A stretch of DNA of 37,847 nt from Thermoanaerobaculaceae bacterium (GCA_025456225.1 JALOLB010000015.1:1-37847), one strand, 5' to 3'. Shown: positions 25,901-34,493, counted from the first letter of the stretch. Made by a program: numbers and translations. The notes: generated by a model from the letters alone, not told the origin.

Positions 25901-28900
25901 GGTCCTCCTCGCCGATCGGCAGCTCGACGACGGAGGGGTCCCGTCCAGCCAGGAGCTGCCGCCGGTCGACGAGCTTGCCGCTCCGGTAGCGGTCGAGGTA
26001 GAGCGTCTGGCCCGGAACGCCGCTGTGCACGAGCAGGCGGGCCGTCTGGCCCACCCGCACCGAATCGGCCTCGGCGCGCACGAGCAGGGGCAGGGCGAGG
26101 TTCCCGGCCGCGCCGCCGACCACCATCTCGCGGCTCGTCTCGTAGGCGGCGCCGAGCTCGTCCTTCGTCATGTACGTGATCCGGTAGGCGCCGGCTGCGA
26201 GCGCCGGCAGCTCCGCGATCGCCCGACCGGCGACGTCGTGCTGGCACGCCCCCCCGGCCACCCGCACGCCGGCCTTCCAGCTCCTGAGCGTGCGCTCGGG
26301 GCGGTAGTCGGGTGCCCAGCGGGGCTTCAGGCGGTCGCCCGGCGTGGCGTACTGTGCTTCCGACGCCTGGAGCGGGACCTCCTCCTCGGCCGGCATGACG
26401 GCGCGAGCAGGCTGCTCGAGGGCGAAGAGCTCCCACGAGCCGTCGCCGGGCCGCGGCACGTCGTCCAGGCTCATGCGGCTGATGGTCGCCCTGGACGGCT
26501 TGCCGGCCGGCGTGAACCCGCCGCCGACGTCGATGCTCGCCTCGACCGCCACGAACCCCAGCCGGAACGCGCGCTCGGCACTGCGGGTCTCGCCACCCTC
26601 GTCGGTGACGTCGGCCTCCAGGCGGAAGCGGTAGGTCGTCTCCCTGCTGGTCTGGGCGAGCCGCTCGTCGGCCTTGGGCACGAAGCTCACCGTGAACGTG
26701 CCGTCCTCGGCGAGCTTCGTCTCGCCCGACGCGACCTTCTGGGTCGAGGTGTTGGCCGGCCGGCCCCACCACCACCCCCACCACCAGGGGTACACGGGCT
26801 CCCGGGTCACGCGCCACCGGACCGAGCCGGTGGTCACAGGGAGGCCGAAGTAGTAGCGGGCCTCGCCCACGAAGGACGCCTCGCGGTTGAGCCGCAGCGC
26901 ACCCTCGGGGTCCTTGACCGAGACCTCGAACGTCGGCCGCTTGTACTCCTCGACGCGCAGCACGGCCTGGCCGGTCAGCGAGGACTGGAGCCTCCAGGAC
27001 CCGAGCGGGCGCCCGGCGGGGATCACGAGCTCGCCCGAGGCGGTGCCGTGGGCGTTGGTGGCGAGGTCCAGGGAGGCCACGGTCTCGCCGTTGGGGTCCA
27101 GGAGACTCACCGACACCGGCGTGCCCGCCGTGACGCGAAAGCGTCCCTTCTCCGAGCTGCCCTCGTACGCCAGGACCTTGAAGAGCACCTTCTGCTGCGG
27201 CCGGTAGACGCTGCGGTCGGTGTACACGAACGAGCCGTGCATGTCCTGGGCGGGAGGTCGTTGAGAGAAGCCAACGTAGCGGTCGTCCAGCAGCGCCTCG
27301 CCGGGCCGCTCGAGGACGATGAAGAAGCTCTCCGAGCGGCGCTTCTCGGTGCTGTCGAAGGTCACGATGCCGGTCGCTTCGGTGGTGAGGGTCTTGACCC
27401 GCCGGTGGCCGTCGCGCCAGTTCCGCAGGTAGAGGTGGACCGAGACGCCGGCCAGCGGCTCGCCGGTGGTGCCGGCCACCACGCGCACCTCCTGGCCACC
27501 GACGCTGTCGTCCCGGCGCAGCACGACCATGTCGGTGACGGAGAACGGCATGGCCAGCAGCACGTTGTCGCCGCGCCCGAAGTCGGCGCGCGCCGAGGAG
27601 ACGACGATGTAGAACCCCTTCTCGCTCAGGGTGGGTGTGACGAAGGTCCGGTGGCTCCGCAGGTCCGGCGTGGGCGGCAGCTCCACCTGCCAGGAGGCGG
27701 CCGGCTGGGCCGACCGGACCAGGGTGCGGATGTCGTTGGCGTCCGGCCGGAGGTTCCAGTCGCGGGACTGCTCCGCAAAGCGCACCGCGTCCATGCGGTA
27801 GGCGCGGAAGTGGAGCCTGGACAGATTCTTGTGTGTGACCTGCAGGGAGCGCCGACCTGCCCCGTCGGCGTTGAGCCCGCTCAGGCTGTATTCCGGCGCA
27901 TCGAGCCGCGACGCGATGCTCGTGCAGTGCTGGGCGCCGACCGACCTTGGGTAGGCCTTCTCACCCTGCCTTGCGAGGTCGCGGGCCTTGATCAGGCTGT
28001 CGGGCTCGCTCTCGTCCTCGACCAACTCGGCGAGCTCCGCCATGCCCTCGGCCCACCACGCGACCTGCCGGAAGGCGGGCAGGCGCTTCTCGAGGTCGGC
28101 GCGGATAGCGAGGCGGTCCTCGCTCTCCGTGAAGGCGTCGCGCAGGCGCCGCGACCGCTCGAGGCGCGCCTCGAGCTGTGCCTCGGTGCGGCCCACCGCC
28201 CGCGTCCACGCCTCCTGGTCGTCGAGGAGCGCGCAGACCCGCAGCAGCGGGTGGACCGCCGGGTCGTCGAGCTTGAGCGTGACGGTTTCGGTCTGCCGCT
28301 CGCGAAGCAGGCTTGCAAGCCCGAGGGCGTACGTCTCGTTCTCGTGCTCCGGCCGCCAGTGCGAGGTGTCGGCCAGCAGCTCGACGAAGAGGTACGCCAC
28401 GGCGTCACGCAGCCGCCCCCGCACCTCGGCCGGGTAGGTGTTCTGCTCGAGGTACTCGCCGAGCCTGCCGATCGGCACGTCCGAGAGCTTCTCGCGCCTC
28501 GACCACACCTCCAGATAGGCGCGCACGGCGGCGGTGTAGATCTCCTCCATCGTCCAGGCCTTGAGGTCCACCTCGGCCTTCGACTCCACTCTCTCGCGCT
28601 GCCGGATCTCCCAGGAGTAGCGGTCGGCGTAGGTCACCAGGGCGTGGGCGAAGTACAGGTTGAGCGTCGCCCGCGCCCACTCGTCCGTGGGCCACGGCTG
28701 CTCCTTGAGGTGGCGCACCGCCGTCTCGTAGCCGTGGAGGGCGATGCGGAGCTGCGTCTCCTTGACGAGGGCGCGGGTCCACTCCTCGGCGTCGCCGGCC
28801 TTCCGGGCCGCCTCGCGGATCGCGGCGACGCCCTGGGCGGCCTGCTCCATCTTCTCCTCGTCGATGAGCGTGTCGATGGTCTTCCAGGAAGGCGGCTTGT

Positions 28901-29060
28901 TCACCTGGGGGCTCCCTTCGGGCAGGTGGGTCGGCTTGACAGGCGGTGGCGCGCCCTGTCCGCTCCCTCCACCGGCTGTCACCAGCAGCGTGACAGCCAG
29001 GCAGGCGACGACGACGGCGAGAGACATCGCGGTTTGGCGGACGAGGGTTTTCGCGCTCAT
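22950..29060 (-). CDS. bacterial alpha-2-macroglobulin family protein
   Basis: 2036 aa; N-terminal export signal; MG2-type RSVYRPQQKVLFKVLAYE; VTSWNVWVHAVT; thioester motif YPYECTEQTLNRFLS. Confidence 0.94.
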   Translation of the reverse strand: MSAKTLVRQTAMSLAVVVACLAVTLLVTAGGGSGQGAPPPVKPTHLPEGSPQVNKPPSWKTIDTLIDEEKMEQAAQGVAAIREAARKAGDAEEWTRALVKETQLRIALHGYETAVRHLKEQPWPTDEWARATLNLYFAHALVTYADRYSWEIRQRERVESKAEVDLKAWTMEEIYTAAVRAYLEVWSRREKLSDVPIGRLGEYLEQNTYPAEVRGRLRDAVAYLFVELLADTSHWRPEHENETYALGLASLLRERQTETVTLKLDDPAVHPLLRVCALLDDQEAWTRAVGRTEAQLEARLERSRRLRDAFTESEDRLAIRADLEKRLPAFRQVAWWAEGMAELAELVEDESEPDSLIKARDLARQGEKAYPRSVGAQHCTSIASRLDAPEYSLSGLNADGAGRRSLQVTHKNLSRLHFRAYRMDAVRFAEQSRDWNLRPDANDIRTLVRSAQPAASWQVELPPTPDLRSHRTFVTPTLSEKGFYIVVSSARADFGRGDNVLLAMPFSVTDMVVLRRDDSVGGQEVRVVAGTTGEPLAGVSVHLYLRNWRDGHRRVKTLTTEATGIVTFDSTEKRRSESFFIVLERPGEALLDDRYVGFSQRPPAQDMHGSFVYTDRSVYRPQQKVLFKVLAYEGSSEKGRFRVTAGTPVSVSLLDPNGETVASLDLATNAHGTASGELVIPAGRPLGSWRLQSSLTGQAVLRVEEYKRPTFEVSVKDPEGALRLNREASFVGEARYYFGLPVTTGSVRWRVTREPVYPWWWGWWWGRPANTSTQKVASGETKLAEDGTFTVSFVPKADERLAQTSRETTYRFRLEADVTDEGGETRSAERAFRLGFVAVEASIDVGGGFTPAGKPSRATISRMSLDDVPRPGDGSWELFALEQPARAVMPAEEEVPLQASEAQYATPGDRLKPRWAPDYRPERTLRSWKAGVRVAGGACQHDVAGRAIAELPALAAGAYRITYMTKDELGAAYETSREMVVGGAAGNLALPLLVRAEADSVRVGQTARLLVHSGVPGQTLYLDRYRSGKLVDRRQLLAGRDPSVVELPIGEEDRGGFMVQVVAARDYQVLSGSQPVHVPWDDRQLDVTFATFRDRMRPKGHETWRVQVKTSDGKPAEVGAAELLAYMYDRSLDVFAPHTPPSPLSVYPYRIQPVWVQPNLAQASAQGFEDTSFPGLPSPPVLRGDRLVFFSGYGQGGPGRRMRKMAFGTAGGVVAESAPPPAPMAAMSMDALSVSSQLAYAAPGRAAGEDKEEEARTAAPEAPAAELRSDFAETAFWQPHLLTGPDGTASIEFTVPDSVTSWNVWVHAVTRDLRSGALHKEARSVKDLMVRPYVPRFLREGDRAVMKVVVNNAGETDLSGRLAFEILDPDTNQSLLADFGLKPSDAVRPFTVKAGGGTNLAFDLTAPKRVGQVAFKVVASAGDLSDGELRPLPVLPSRMHLAQSRFVTLRNADRRVMRFEDLMKGGDPTLVNEQMVVTVDAQLFYQVLAALPYLVNYPYECTEQTLNRFLSTGIVSSVYQDYPAVARMAEQMARRETVLETFDAADPNRRMALEETPWLVQAKGGKDAGEGSVNVLDPRVAKANRDGALAKLQKAQTSIGGFPWWEGGPPSPYMTLYLMHGFARATEFGIDVPKEMVQKGWQYLAKHYRETWRGMMKDDCCWEVLTFLNYVATAYPDDSWTGGALTLDERKEILAFSFKHWKRHSPYLKGYLALTLQRMDRPKDAILVWDSVMDSAKSTQDEGTFWAPEDRSWLWYNDTIESHAFALRTLMELSPKDSRRDGLVQWLLLNKKLNQWKSTRATAEVIYALVHYMKAEKTLGIREDMTVQVGPQTTTFVFDPDRYEGKKNQVVIPGEKVGPQTAEVTVEKTSKGFAFASATWQFSTEQLPDAERGDFFQVSRTYFRREMDGREWVLRPLAEGTPIAVGDQIEVQISLRSKHEAEYVHLRDPRAAGLEPENPRSGFKWNLGIGWYEEIRDSGSNFFFESLPVGEYTFKYRLRANMAGTFRIGPATVQSMYAPEFNAYSTGFVMTINGTE

Positions 29061-29113
29061 GGCATTACCTTTGGACAGGGTAGCGCAGGTTTGGTTCCGC
29101 CGCCCCCGCCCGT

Positions 29114-29231
29114 CCGGTCGAGAGTCGCAAGAGGTCGAGAGTTGAGAGTCCAGAGGCGAGAGTCAGGAACGTGGCCATCGGTGACGATCGGCGCTGCAAA
29201 CGCCCTCGCACGGTCAGCTCACAACCTCTCA
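29114..29231. repeat. rhyming-repeat locus E: word GTCGAGA, followed by the 63-nt block shared with locus D
   Basis: GGTCGAGAGTCGCAAGAGGTCGAGAGTTGAGAGTCCAGAGGCGAGAGTC, then 29169-29231, 47/63 identical to 19481-19543 without gaps. Confidence 0.75.
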
Positions 29232-29367
29232 TGGGAAGCGGACCCGAGCCGGCCTGCCACGCGTGCGTCTCGCGCCGGCCGCCCGATGGCGGTCGGACTC
29301 GGCAGCGGGTGCTGGACGAAACCGGCGAGGAGAGCGGGCTATCATGCACGGCAGCGAGGAGGGCGTC

Positions 29368-30171
29368 ATGGAGCGAGTGGAGAGCGATCGGAGGAGTCTG
29401 CTGGGCGCGGTGGGGGGGATGCTCGGGTTGGTGGCGCTCGGTGAGCTGGGCTCGAGTGGCCTGGCCGAGGGGCAGGTGGCTGGCACAGGTCCAGGCGCCG
29501 ACGCCATGTCCCGCGTGCCGTGGCCGTACCGGCCGCTCGACGCCGACGGCGTGGGTCACGCGGCGTTCGTCGCCAACGGGCAGGGCGGCTGCATGTTCGG
29601 CGTCGTCGAGCCGATCGTCGGAGGTGTCGCCCGCCAGCTCGGGGCCCCATACACCTCGCTTCCCCTGGCGTTGTTCATGTACGGGTCGGCCGGTGTGGTC
29701 GGCTGGGGCAGTCTGTGCGGCGCGCTCAACGGTGCCGCCGCCGCGCTGGCACTGCTGTCGGCCCGGCCGCAACCGCTCATCTCCGAGCTCTATTCGTGGT
29801 ACGAGCGCGAGGCGCTGCCCGACTTCATGCCGAAGGGCGCCCGCTTCCCCAACGTGGCGTCGGTGGCCGGCTCGGTGCTGTGCCACGCCTCGCTCACCAG
29901 GTGGTGCAACGCCTCCGGCAAGAAGGTCGCCTCGCCCGAGCGGGCCGAGCGCTGCGGCGCGCTGGCCGCCTCGGTGGCGCGCAAGACGGTGCAGCTCCTC
30001 AACGCGCAGTCCGCCGGCAACCCCGCTGCGGGAGCGCCCGAGCCCGCGACCGCCGCGTGCCTGAGCTGCCACGGCACCCGCGGCACCGAGTGCGACGCCA
30101 GCGGCCGCATGCGCTGCGCCTCCTGCCACGCTCCGGCCGAGCTCAAGGCGGCCGGGCACCCGGCCACCTGA
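29368..30171 (+). CDS. Tat-exported C_GCAxxG_C_C-type protein with two C-terminal CxxCH haem motifs
   Basis: SDRRSLLGAVGGMLGLVAL; GGCMFGVVEPIVGGVARQLG...GSLCGALNGAAAALALL...LCHASLTRWC; CLSCHG and CASCHA. Confidence 0.75.
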   Translation: MERVESDRRSLLGAVGGMLGLVALGELGSSGLAEGQVAGTGPGADAMSRVPWPYRPLDADGVGHAAFVANGQGGCMFGVVEPIVGGVARQLGAPYTSLPLALFMYGSAGVVGWGSLCGALNGAAAALALLSARPQPLISELYSWYEREALPDFMPKGARFPNVASVAGSVLCHASLTRWCNASGKKVASPERAERCGALAASVARKTVQLLNAQSAGNPAAGAPEPATAACLSCHGTRGTECDASGRMRCASCHAPAELKAAGHPAT

Positions 30172-30185
30172 CCGGGAAACCGCAT

Positions 30186-30201
30186 CGCAAGGCGCCTTGC
30201 G
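30186..30201 (+). terminator. palindrome CGCAAGGCGCCTTGCG
   Basis: Perfect 16-nt palindrome 15 nt after the cytochrome-like gene stop. Confidence 0.4.
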
Positions 30202-30456
30202 CAGGTCTGCGGCCACGGAAGCAGGTCGAATCTCCGCTGGAGCGGGAAGCTGCGTGAAGGTGGGGCAGAAATCGCGGAAGCCAGCCTGCCGCGTCTGGTG
30301 GCACACAAAGGGCCTGCGCCATGGGGGCTGCAGGTCCGCCGTCAGCCCCGTGGCCTGACCGGCGAGGCAGCGTCCGCACCCACCTCCGTAGTCCAGGTAC
30401 GCACCTGCCAGGGCAACCCCCCTCGGTCCAGTCCATCGCCGCTGATGCTGCGTGGG

Positions 30457-31053
30457 TCAGATCTCGGCTCTCGTCGCCTCCGACCACTCCGCGGGGATCT
30501 CCGGGAGGGTGAGGCTCTGTAGGCCGGAGAGCTGCACCGCCAGGTGTCGGTATTCGGTTGTCAGGGATCCGAGCTCCGACTCCGAGACATGCAGGAGGTC
30601 GAGAAGATCGGCCTTCTTCTTGCCCTCCTGGCTCGTGAGGAAGGCGGCCTTGGCGCCGAACTCGTAGACACGCCTGAGGTGGGAGCCCTCGATTGTTGAC
30701 ACGAACCCCGAGTGGTCGGTGTCTGCTACCACCCGGAGACGACTCAGGACCGCTCGCTTCGTCCGCTCCCGGTCCGTTCGCAGCGCTTCGGGCTTCGGCG
30801 ACGAGGGACCTGGCAGCGGGCAAGAGTCCTCGCTGCTTCGGTAGTAGTTGCCGTAGGTTCGTCCACTCGGGTCCCTGGGAAACGTGAGGACCGTCTCGCC
30901 GACGAGAATGCCTGCGACCATCTCCAGCGAGTCGCTCGCCGACTCGGTGCACCCCGCCAGACGGATCTCCTCGAAGTAGGCAGCAAGGTCAGCGGGCACC
31001 GGCGTGGCCTGAGCAAGGACGAGAGTCGCCAGGAGGGTGGGCACGAGGGGCAT
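30457..31053 (-). CDS. secreted hypothetical protein with one EF-hand-like loop
   Basis: Signal peptide MPLVPTLLATLVLAQATPVPA; DTDHSGFVSTIE matches a 12-residue EF-hand loop. Confidence 0.65.
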   Translation of the reverse strand: MPLVPTLLATLVLAQATPVPADLAAYFEEIRLAGCTESASDSLEMVAGILVGETVLTFPRDPSGRTYGNYYRSSEDSCPLPGPSSPKPEALRTDRERTKRAVLSRLRVVADTDHSGFVSTIEGSHLRRVYEFGAKAAFLTSQEGKKKADLLDLLHVSESELGSLTTEYRHLAVQLSGLQSLTLPEIPAEWSEATRAEI

Positions 31054-31139
31054 GGGTGATCATCTCCTTCCCCCGTGTGTACGGATGGGGGAGTGACTTC
31101 GCCTGGATGCCTGTCGTGTCGACGGTGTGGGCGACAGGT

Positions 31140-32063
31140 CTAGCCGCTCCGGAAGACGTCGGTGTTGAGGTACTTCAGGCCGGAGTCGCAAAGGAGCGTG
31201 ACCACCGTGGCGCCCGGCCCCAGCCGCTCGGCGACCCGGATCGCGGCGACCACGTTGGCTCCGGACGATGTCCCGGCGAAGAGCGCTTCCTCCCGGGCGA
31301 GGCTGCGGGTCATCTCCTTCGCGTCGGCGGTCGCGACCGCCTCGACGCCGTCCGCGAGGCCCGGGTCCCAGAGCGGGGGAACGTACCCGACCCCGACGCC
31401 CTCGATCTTGTGCGGGCCCGGCTGACCCCCCAGCAGCACCGACGACTCGGCGGGCTCGACGGCGATGAGCCGGATGCCCGGCCGGTGCCGTTTGAGAGCG
31501 GTGGCGACGCCGCGCGACGAGGCCCCCGTGCCCACGCAGTGGACGAAGGCGTCGACCTTGCCCTCCGTCTGGCTCCAGATCTCCTCGCCCAGCGCGTGGT
31601 AGCCGGCGATGCTGTCATGGTTCCTGAGCTGGTCGGTCCAGAACGTGTGCGGCTCCCGGCTCAGCTCCCGCGCGGCCTCGATCATGTCAAGGATCAGCTT
31701 CTTCGTGGTGAGCCCTCCCTCGCTCGGGACGAGCGTGAGCTCCGCCCCCAGCGCCGCCATCTGGTCGCGCTTCTCCCGGGCGAACGCGTCGGACGTGACG
31801 ATCCGGAGCCGGTACCCCCTGGCGGCGCAGACCAGCGCCAGCGACGCCCCGGTGCTGCCGCCCGTGTACTCGACGACGGTGTCCCCGGGCCGCAGCCGGC
31901 CGTCCTCCTCCGCTTGCGAGATCACGGCGAGCGCCATGCGGTCCTTCATGCTACCGGTGGGGTTCTCCCACTCCAGCTTCACGAGGACGTCCGCACACCC
32001 GGGCGGCACGACCTTACGAAGCCGAACCATCGACGTCTTGCCGATCGCATCGTGAATGTCCAT
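31140..32063 (-). CDS. PLP-dependent cysteine synthase family protein
   Basis: IGKTSMVRLRKVVPPGCADVLVKLEWENPTGSMKDRMA; EYTGGSTGASLALVCAARGY; GTSSGANVVAAIRVAERL. Confidence 0.92.
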   Translation of the reverse strand: MDIHDAIGKTSMVRLRKVVPPGCADVLVKLEWENPTGSMKDRMALAVISQAEEDGRLRPGDTVVEYTGGSTGASLALVCAARGYRLRIVTSDAFAREKRDQMAALGAELTLVPSEGGLTTKKLILDMIEAARELSREPHTFWTDQLRNHDSIAGYHALGEEIWSQTEGKVDAFVHCVGTGASSRGVATALKRHRPGIRLIAVEPAESSVLLGGQPGPHKIEGVGVGYVPPLWDPGLADGVEAVATADAKEMTRSLAREEALFAGTSSGANVVAAIRVAERLGPGATVVTLLCDSGLKYLNTDVFRSG

Positions 32064-32141
32064 CGGGCGGTTCCTTCCTCTGGTGACCGCTTCCATCGAC
32101 ATGCCCGGCTTGTCGAGCACGTGCACGACGGTCTCCAGCGG

Positions 32142-32654
32142 TCAGGGTAGCGCAGGCGGGAAGAGGGCGTGCGCGGTCTCGCTCATGGGCGCGACCTGGT
32201 CGTCGGGCACGCGCAGCCAGACGCGCTCGAGCGACGACGGCTCGGCCCCGGCGAGGACGTCGCCCAGGAGAGACACGAAGCGCTCGGGGTCGAATCGCCC
32301 ATGCACCGCGCCGAGCAGCGGCAGCGAGAGCGAGCGGAGCTGCAGCCGGCGGGCGATGCGGAGCACACCATCCAGGGCCTGGATCACCCACTCCTCCCGC
32401 CAGGTGGGCGTGCACGAGAGGTCATGCACGACGGCGAGCAGGCACTTCGGCTTGCCTCGGCGCAGGGCGACGCTGCCCGGGGGAAGTGGATGAGCCCGCC
32501 GCACCAGCTCGATCGCGGCTTCGAGGCTGCCGCCGGTCGACTCGATGTGCGCCTCAGCGGTGAGCACAAGGTAGGTGTCCTCCTCCTCGACGAGAGCATC
32601 GAGGGCGATGGGCGTCACACCTTCCGGCACCACGAGCACTTCGACCATTGCCAC
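32142..32654 (-). CDS. divergent macro-domain-like protein
   Basis: CLLAVVHDLSCTPTWREEWVIQALDGVLRIARRLQLRSLSLPLLGAVHGRFDPERF resembles the C-terminal half of macro domains. Confidence 0.45.
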   Translation of the reverse strand: MAMVEVLVVPEGVTPIALDALVEEEDTYLVLTAEAHIESTGGSLEAAIELVRRAHPLPPGSVALRRGKPKCLLAVVHDLSCTPTWREEWVIQALDGVLRIARRLQLRSLSLPLLGAVHGRFDPERFVSLLGDVLAGAEPSSLERVWLRVPDDQVAPMSETAHALFPPALP

Positions 32655-32817
32655 CTACCTCGGTCCCTCCCAGGTGCTCCCCAGTATGCGCCGTCTGTTG
32701 GGTGGCGAGGCACTCTTGTCGATCAGTCCACGGGGTCACGGACCGCGGGCCTCCAGGCCCGCTCTTCGTCTCTGCCAACCCGGGGAGCAGGGCTGGAGCC
32801 CCGGGCCCGTCGGTGGG

Positions 32818-34245
32818 TCAGCTCCCGACGGCCGTCTCGTCGTCGCGGACGCGGGGGGCCATCGTGAGGCCGGTGAAGCCGAACAGCACGAGGATCAGCA
32901 CCGACAACCAGCTCATGAGCGCCCAGGGCGCGTAGGCGACGGTGGGCACGCCGATCGTGCCGGTGATGTAGACCGATGCCATGCTCCACGGGACGAGCGG
33001 CACGATGGTCCCGCCTGACTCGATGACGAGGCGCGAGAGGTTCTTGGCGGCCAGCTTGCGGGCGCGGAACGCGGGGGCCAGCAGCTCGCCGGGCACCAGC
33101 ACCGAGAGGTACGAGCTGCCGGTGACCAGCGCCGTGAGGATGCAGGAGCCGACGGTCGTGAGGACGAGCGTCCCGGTGCGCCGCGCCAGGCGCAGGACCC
33201 GCTGCAGCAGCACGTCCAGGAGCCCGGCCTTCTGCATGATGCCGCCGAAGGAGAAGGCGGCGAAGGCGATGAGCTGGGTCTCCATCATGCTCATGAGGCC
33301 GCCCCGGGCGAGCAGCCGATCCACCTCGGGGACGCCGGTGGCCGGCTTGAAGCCGGTGTTGAGCGCCTGGGCCAGGGTCACGAGGGACTGCTTCTGGTAG
33401 AGCAAGGCCAGCACGAGCGCCACGACCACCGAGAGCAGCATGCCGGGGATCACCGGCTTCTTCGCGAACGCGAAGGCGAAGACGACGAGCATCGGGAGCA
33501 GCAGCACCGGGCTGAACGTGAACGCCTGGCCGAGGGTGACGCGGATGGTGTCGACGCTGCCGCCTGCCAGCCCCGTGCCTCCGTACCGCAGGCCGATCAC
33601 CAGGTAGAACCCCAGCCCCAGCAGCCACGCCGGCCCGGCCGACCAGACCATGTGGCGGAGCGTGTCGTAGAGGTTGGCCCCGGTGGCGGCGGGCGCGAGG
33701 TTCGGGATGTCGGAGAACGGCGACATCTTGTCGCCGAAGTAGGCCCCGGCCACGATCGCTCCGGCGGCTGGCCCGAGCGGGATTCCCTGGGCCTGGGCGA
33801 TGCCGATGAACGCCACGCCCAGGGTGCCGATGGTGCCCCAGGAGGTGCCCGTGGCGAGCGCCGTGACCGAGCACACGAGGCAGGCCGTGGCGAGGAAGAA
33901 CCGCGGCGAGATCAGGCCGAGCCCCCAGGACATGACCATCGGGATGGTGCCGCAGGCGATCCAGGAGGCCACGAGCAGCCCGACGCACAGCATGATGAGG
34001 ATGGCCGGCAGCGCCTTGCGGATGCTGTCGACGATGCCCTGCTGCATCTCGTCCCACGAGAGGCCCACGGCCCAGGCCGTGAGCCCGGTGATGACCGCCG
34101 CGGCGATGAGCAGCACCTGGGCCTTGATGGCGTACACGCCGTAGCCGATGCCCAGCAGCAGGCCCATCGCCACGAGCGGCACGAGCGCCACCCACACGGA
34201 CGGCGCCTTCCTTGCTTTGGCCTGCTGGGGACTCGGGTCGGGCAT
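32818..34245 (-). CDS. nhaC: Na+/H+ antiporter NhaC family
   Basis: GTSWGTIGTLGVAFIGIAQ, GAIVAGAYFGDKMSPFSDIPNLAPAATG. Confidence 0.9.
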   Translation of the reverse strand: MPDPSPQQAKARKAPSVWVALVPLVAMGLLLGIGYGVYAIKAQVLLIAAAVITGLTAWAVGLSWDEMQQGIVDSIRKALPAILIMLCVGLLVASWIACGTIPMVMSWGLGLISPRFFLATACLVCSVTALATGTSWGTIGTLGVAFIGIAQAQGIPLGPAAGAIVAGAYFGDKMSPFSDIPNLAPAATGANLYDTLRHMVWSAGPAWLLGLGFYLVIGLRYGGTGLAGGSVDTIRVTLGQAFTFSPVLLLPMLVVFAFAFAKKPVIPGMLLSVVVALVLALLYQKQSLVTLAQALNTGFKPATGVPEVDRLLARGGLMSMMETQLIAFAAFSFGGIMQKAGLLDVLLQRVLRLARRTGTLVLTTVGSCILTALVTGSSYLSVLVPGELLAPAFRARKLAAKNLSRLVIESGGTIVPLVPWSMASVYITGTIGVPTVAYAPWALMSWLSVLILVLFGFTGLTMAPRVRDDETAVGS

Positions 34246-34346
34246 GTGCACCCCCTGGGTGATGGAGAGACTACACGACGCAGGCGAGACGCGTGCCTTC
34301 GTGATCGCGCCACGCGGTGGCGCGGCGGCGCACTGGGTGCGCCGAT

Positions 34347-34438
34347 GCGCCGCCCGGAGGTCGGCGCCCACCTCTCGGACCTTGGTAGCAGGGCCGAAAC
34401 AGGCGGGCGCAAGGTGGGCGCGGACCTCCGGGCCGCGC
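34347..34438 (-). promoter_or_regulatory. long hairpin between ppa and nhaC: arms 34347-34373 / 34412-34438, 38-nt loop
   Basis: 27-nt arms complementary at 25/27 (core 34352-34373 / 34412-34433 at 21/22). Confidence 0.7.
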
Positions 34439-34454
34439 CGGGTGGGCGGGGGAA

Positions 34455-34486
34455 AGCTCTTGACCTGCAGCTCTCAGCTCTCGACC
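34455..34486. repeat. rhyming-repeat locus F: word GTCGAGA/GCTGAGA (minus-strand reading)
   Basis: Minus strand reads GGTCGAGAGCTGAGAGCTGCAGGTCAAGAGCT; starts 7 nt past the ppa stop; shares words with locus E. Confidence 0.6.
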
Positions 34487-34493
34487 GGGTGGG

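Noticed and set aside
25104-29444. 1446-aa plus ORF (also 22809..24803 +, 23545..26817 -)
   Set aside because: Low-complexity Arg/Gly/His/Leu-rich shadow frames of the A2M gene; no recognisable domain.
32723-34195. 490-aa minus ORF overlapping nhaC in another frame
   Set aside because: Frame-shifted reading of nhaC; composition dominated by Arg/Gly/His.
34246-34346. T-box or other known riboswitch upstream of nhaC
   Set aside because: No AGGGTGG-type T-box sequence or other consensus found by eye; only the hairpin itself is supportable.
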